DNA of 8,256 bases from JAJYBV01 sp021812265. GTDB taxonomy: Bacteria; Chloroflexota; Ktedonobacteria; Ktedonobacterales; JACDGC01. The position numbers and the translations under genes were made by a program. This document shows positions 6,755 to 8,256 of this stretch, in pieces. Every line of letters starts with the position of its first letter. Position 1 is the stretch's first letter. A model generated the notes under the pieces. It saw nothing but the letters and a program-made list of their open reading frames with translations, did no database searches and was not told the DNA's origin. The stretch lies in contig DAIDIC010000214.1 in assembly GCA_027459525.1 (NCBI GenBank), forward strand, positions 1-8,256, given 5' to 3'.

Positions 6755-6885
6755 TAAGATTTTTGCTTAAAAGAGCAGCGCATGGTTCTCGTATCTGCAA
6801 CAAAGGGAGGTCCGGAACGCCCCAGCCTCCCCATACAAAGAGCGCTTGTACATCCCCGATTTTCTATACTGCAGCGAAAGTTCTT
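6755..6885 (+). repeat. Dispersed intergenic repeat, copy D (degenerate)
   Basis: The ends TAAGATTTTTGCTT (6755-6768) and AGCGAAAGTTCTT (6873-6885) are a diverged inverted pair. The left half keeps GGTTCTCGTATCTGCAAC (6784-6801) and CAAAGGGAGGTC (6801-6812), nearly as in copy C. The right half keeps CTTGTACATCCCCGATTTTC. The central hairpins are broken: the G-run arm has shrunk to ATACAAAGAGCGC and the smaller stem is lost. It sits between the pyrD stop (6900) and the pyrF ribosome site (6743-6746), so it would lie inside the pyrD-pyrF message. Confidence 0.88.
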
Positions 6886-6899
6886 TGGATAGCGCAAAT

Positions 6900-7952
6900 T
6901 TAGTATCCGGTTTTTGCTAACACGCTGATAATATTTTTTACTGCCGCAGGGCCTTCATAAATAAAGGAAGTATAAATCTGTATCAGCGCAGCGCCGGCGT
7001 CAAACATTCTTTTAGCGTCATCTGCATGAAAAATGCCTCCGACTCCGATAATCGGTACTTTCCCCTCGGTTCGCAGAGAAATTGCGCGCACCATTTCAAG
7101 TGATTTAGCGGCCAACGGTCTGCCGCTGAGTCCGCCGTCTTCGGAGGTTTTAGTTCGCAGCCCATCACGAGAAATAGTGGTGTTTGTAGCAATGATCCCT
7201 TGAGCGCCGCCTTCTGCTATCCCAGCCAAAGCGTCATCCAATTCGGCAGAGGACAGATCCGGCGCCAGCTTTACCAAAATCGGTTTCCCGATTTTGCCGG
7301 AAGCCAAGTTTTGCGATTCCCGTGTCACTGTTTTCACTAAATCCAGCAAAAATGCTTTATTCTGCAGTGTTCGCAAGCCCGGAGTGTTTGGGCTGCTTAC
7401 ATTGATAGAAAAATAATCGGCGTAGGGGTAAAGCGCCCGCATCGTATACACATAATCTTCGGCGGCGTTTTCCAGCGGAGTCGTTTTATTTTTGGCAAGC
7501 TGCCAGCCAACCGGAATTGCAAGGCGCTGATACGCGCGCCGCAGATGTTCGGCGACCGCAACGGCGCCTTTACTCGGAAGCCCCATGCGATTAATAATTG
7601 CCTGATCTTCCGGAAGCCGAAAGATTCTGGGACGCGGCAAACCGGGCTGGGGAAGTTTTGTTACGCCGCCGGCCTCGATAAAGCCGAATCCCATCGCAGC
7701 CAAAGCAGGAAGCGCAACACCATTTTTATCAAACCCACCGGCTAAACCAACCGGATTAGGAAAACGCAAGCCAAAAACTTCACGTTCTAAAGCAGGGTGA
7801 GAGTATCCAAATAAAGACTGAATAACGCCTAACGCAACGGGAATACGCGAAGCTACAGCCAATTGCGACATAATGAGATTGTGGGCAATTTCAGGATCTT
7901 TTCGTGAAAAAGCAAATAAAGCGGGTTTAACAATTGCTGAAAAAGCACTCAT
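6900..7952 (-). CDS. pyrD: Dihydroorotate dehydrogenase (quinone), class 2
   Basis: Oxidises dihydroorotate to orotate with FMN and passes electrons to membrane quinone, step four of pyrimidine synthesis. Length 350, with the N-terminal helical extension (about 1-50) that marks class 2 and docks on the membrane. Motifs: GLAGGFDKNG (69-78), FRLPEDQAIINRMG (111-124), NVSSPNTPGLR (184-194) with the catalytic serine of this class at Ser187, LVKLAPD (226-232), ATNTT (255-259), GGLSGRPL (273-280), IGVGGI (302-307) and YTSFIYEGP (327-335). After INRMG the usual FNN is LPS, a mild departure in the substrate region; the main asparagines Asn121, Asn184, Asn189 and Asn257 are kept. The start ATG has only a weak, distant ribosome site (CAGGT, 13 bases away). 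An extended -10 promoter lies just upstream. Confidence 0.95.
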   Translation of the reverse strand: MSAFSAIVKPALFAFSRKDPEIAHNLIMSQLAVASRIPVALGVIQSLFGYSHPALEREVFGLRFPNPVGLAGGFDKNGVALPALAAMGFGFIEAGGVTKLPQPGLPRPRIFRLPEDQAIINRMGLPSKGAVAVAEHLRRAYQRLAIPVGWQLAKNKTTPLENAAEDYVYTMRALYPYADYFSINVSSPNTPGLRTLQNKAFLLDLVKTVTRESQNLASGKIGKPILVKLAPDLSSAELDDALAGIAEGGAQGIIATNTTISRDGLRTKTSEDGGLSGRPLAAKSLEMVRAISLRTEGKVPIIGVGGIFHADDAKRMFDAGAALIQIYTSFIYEGPAAVKNIISVLAKTGY

Positions 7953-7990
7953 CGGTGAAAATGCTACCTGATTTCATGGATTCTTTATAT

Positions 7991-7999
7991 AGTATATCA
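7991..7999 (-). promoter_or_regulatory. Extended -10 promoter for pyrD
   Basis: The minus strand reads TGATATACT, an extended -10 (TG, one base, TATACT, five of six matches). No -35 of quality is 16-18 bases upstream, as expected for this type. Transcription would start near 7984, about 32 bases before the pyrD start codon. Confidence 0.5.
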
Positions 8000-8075
8000 C
8001 TTATTTTCCAGAACAGATTGTGCGGTAAAACATTTCCCCGATCATTGTGCGCCGGTCGGCGTCTCTGCCTCTGTT

Positions 8076-8256
8076 CTATTGATTTAATTCTTTGTTTGCC
8101 CGTGTCAGCCATACGACATAGAGAGATATGAGCAGCAAGCCACAGCCCAGCCAAAGATAGAGCAGCTGATACGGGATAAACCGGACAATCCACCCAAAAA
8201 GCGGAAATAAGATAACCATTGCGAGACTGAATAATCCGGTTTGCAATGAAAGCACT
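8076..8256 (-). CDS. C-terminal end of a membrane transporter, probably MFS (partial)
   Basis: The frame is open from the right edge (in frame from 8255) to a TAG at 8076-8078, giving 59 residues. Two hydrophobic segments are evident: about residues 8-24 (LFSLAMVILFPLFGWIV) and 31-50 (LLYLWLGCGLLLISLYVVWL). A short polar tail TRANKELNQ follows. The opening VLSLQTGLFSLAMVILFPLFG recalls the stretch before and within the second-last helix of many MFS transporters (SLQ...P..G). The family is an inference from that short pattern. The gene begins outside the window, is on the same strand as pyrD, and ends 123 bases before the pyrD start, where pyrD has its own promoter signal. The other long frame across this DNA (88 codons) lacks protein-like character. 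Confidence 0.6.
   Translation of the reverse strand, partial: VLSLQTGLFSLAMVILFPLFGWIVRFIPYQLLYLWLGCGLLLISLYVVWLTRANKELNQ

Noticed and set aside
6735..6803. Longer pyrF start adding 23 residues
   Set aside because: The extra codons are repeat copy D, and AGGA sits correctly before the ATG at 6734.
7927..8193. 88-codon minus-strand frame overlapping the pyrD start
   Set aside because: It covers the pyrD promoter and start and shifts against the hydrophobic frame ending at 8076, which has true membrane-protein character.
1..8256. CRISPR array, tRNA, rRNA, prophage or defence genes
   Set aside because: No regularly spaced repeats, no tRNA or rRNA signature, and no nuclease, integrase or phage-like product was found on either strand.

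Overview
The window is a bacterial chromosomal segment of moderate GC, holding housekeeping genes rather than an obvious accessory island. The set is an AcnA-type aconitase, a Gfo/Idh/MocA dehydrogenase, a LolA/LppX-like lipoprotein, class 2 dihydroorotate dehydrogenase (pyrD), orotidine-5'-phosphate decarboxylase (pyrF), the C-terminal end of a probable MFS transporter, and a TPP riboswitch. A lipoprotein of the LppX/LprAFG kind together with quinone-linked PyrD fits Chloroflexota or another non-proteobacterial lineage. That placement is an inference, made with low confidence.

Layout, left to right. Positions 1-360 hold, on the minus strand, a promoter, a TPP aptamer and an intrinsic terminator that should control a thiamine-related gene lying beyond the left edge. 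A dispersed repeat (copy A) sits just past that terminator. A hairpin terminator (443-477) and repeat copy B (541-677) follow, then acnA on the minus strand (685-3405). A divergent spacer of about 370 bases separates acnA from the plus-strand Gfo/Idh/MocA gene, whose real start is 3776. After that gene come repeat copy C (4793-4934) and a terminator (5018-5050). The rest is minus strand, in order of transcription: the MFS fragment (8076-8256), pyrD (6900-7952), repeat copy D, pyrF (5991-6734), element E, and the lipoprotein gene (5081-5812). PyrD and PyrF catalyse the fourth and sixth steps of de novo UMP synthesis and are probably co-transcribed.

The most interesting feature is the set of five intergenic elements. 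Four (A-D) are copies of one repeat of about 130-142 bases, all in the same orientation. They have inverted ends of the type AGGACTTTCGCT and two internal hairpins. The larger stem changes in a compensatory way between copies B and C. The fifth (E, 120 bases) has nearly the same inverted ends but an unrelated interior. This is the pattern of non-autonomous, MITE-like elements mobilised through shared ends. The elements occupy both spacers of the pyrD-pyrF-lipoprotein array, and E may supply a promoter to the lipoprotein gene. No transposase is visible in the window.
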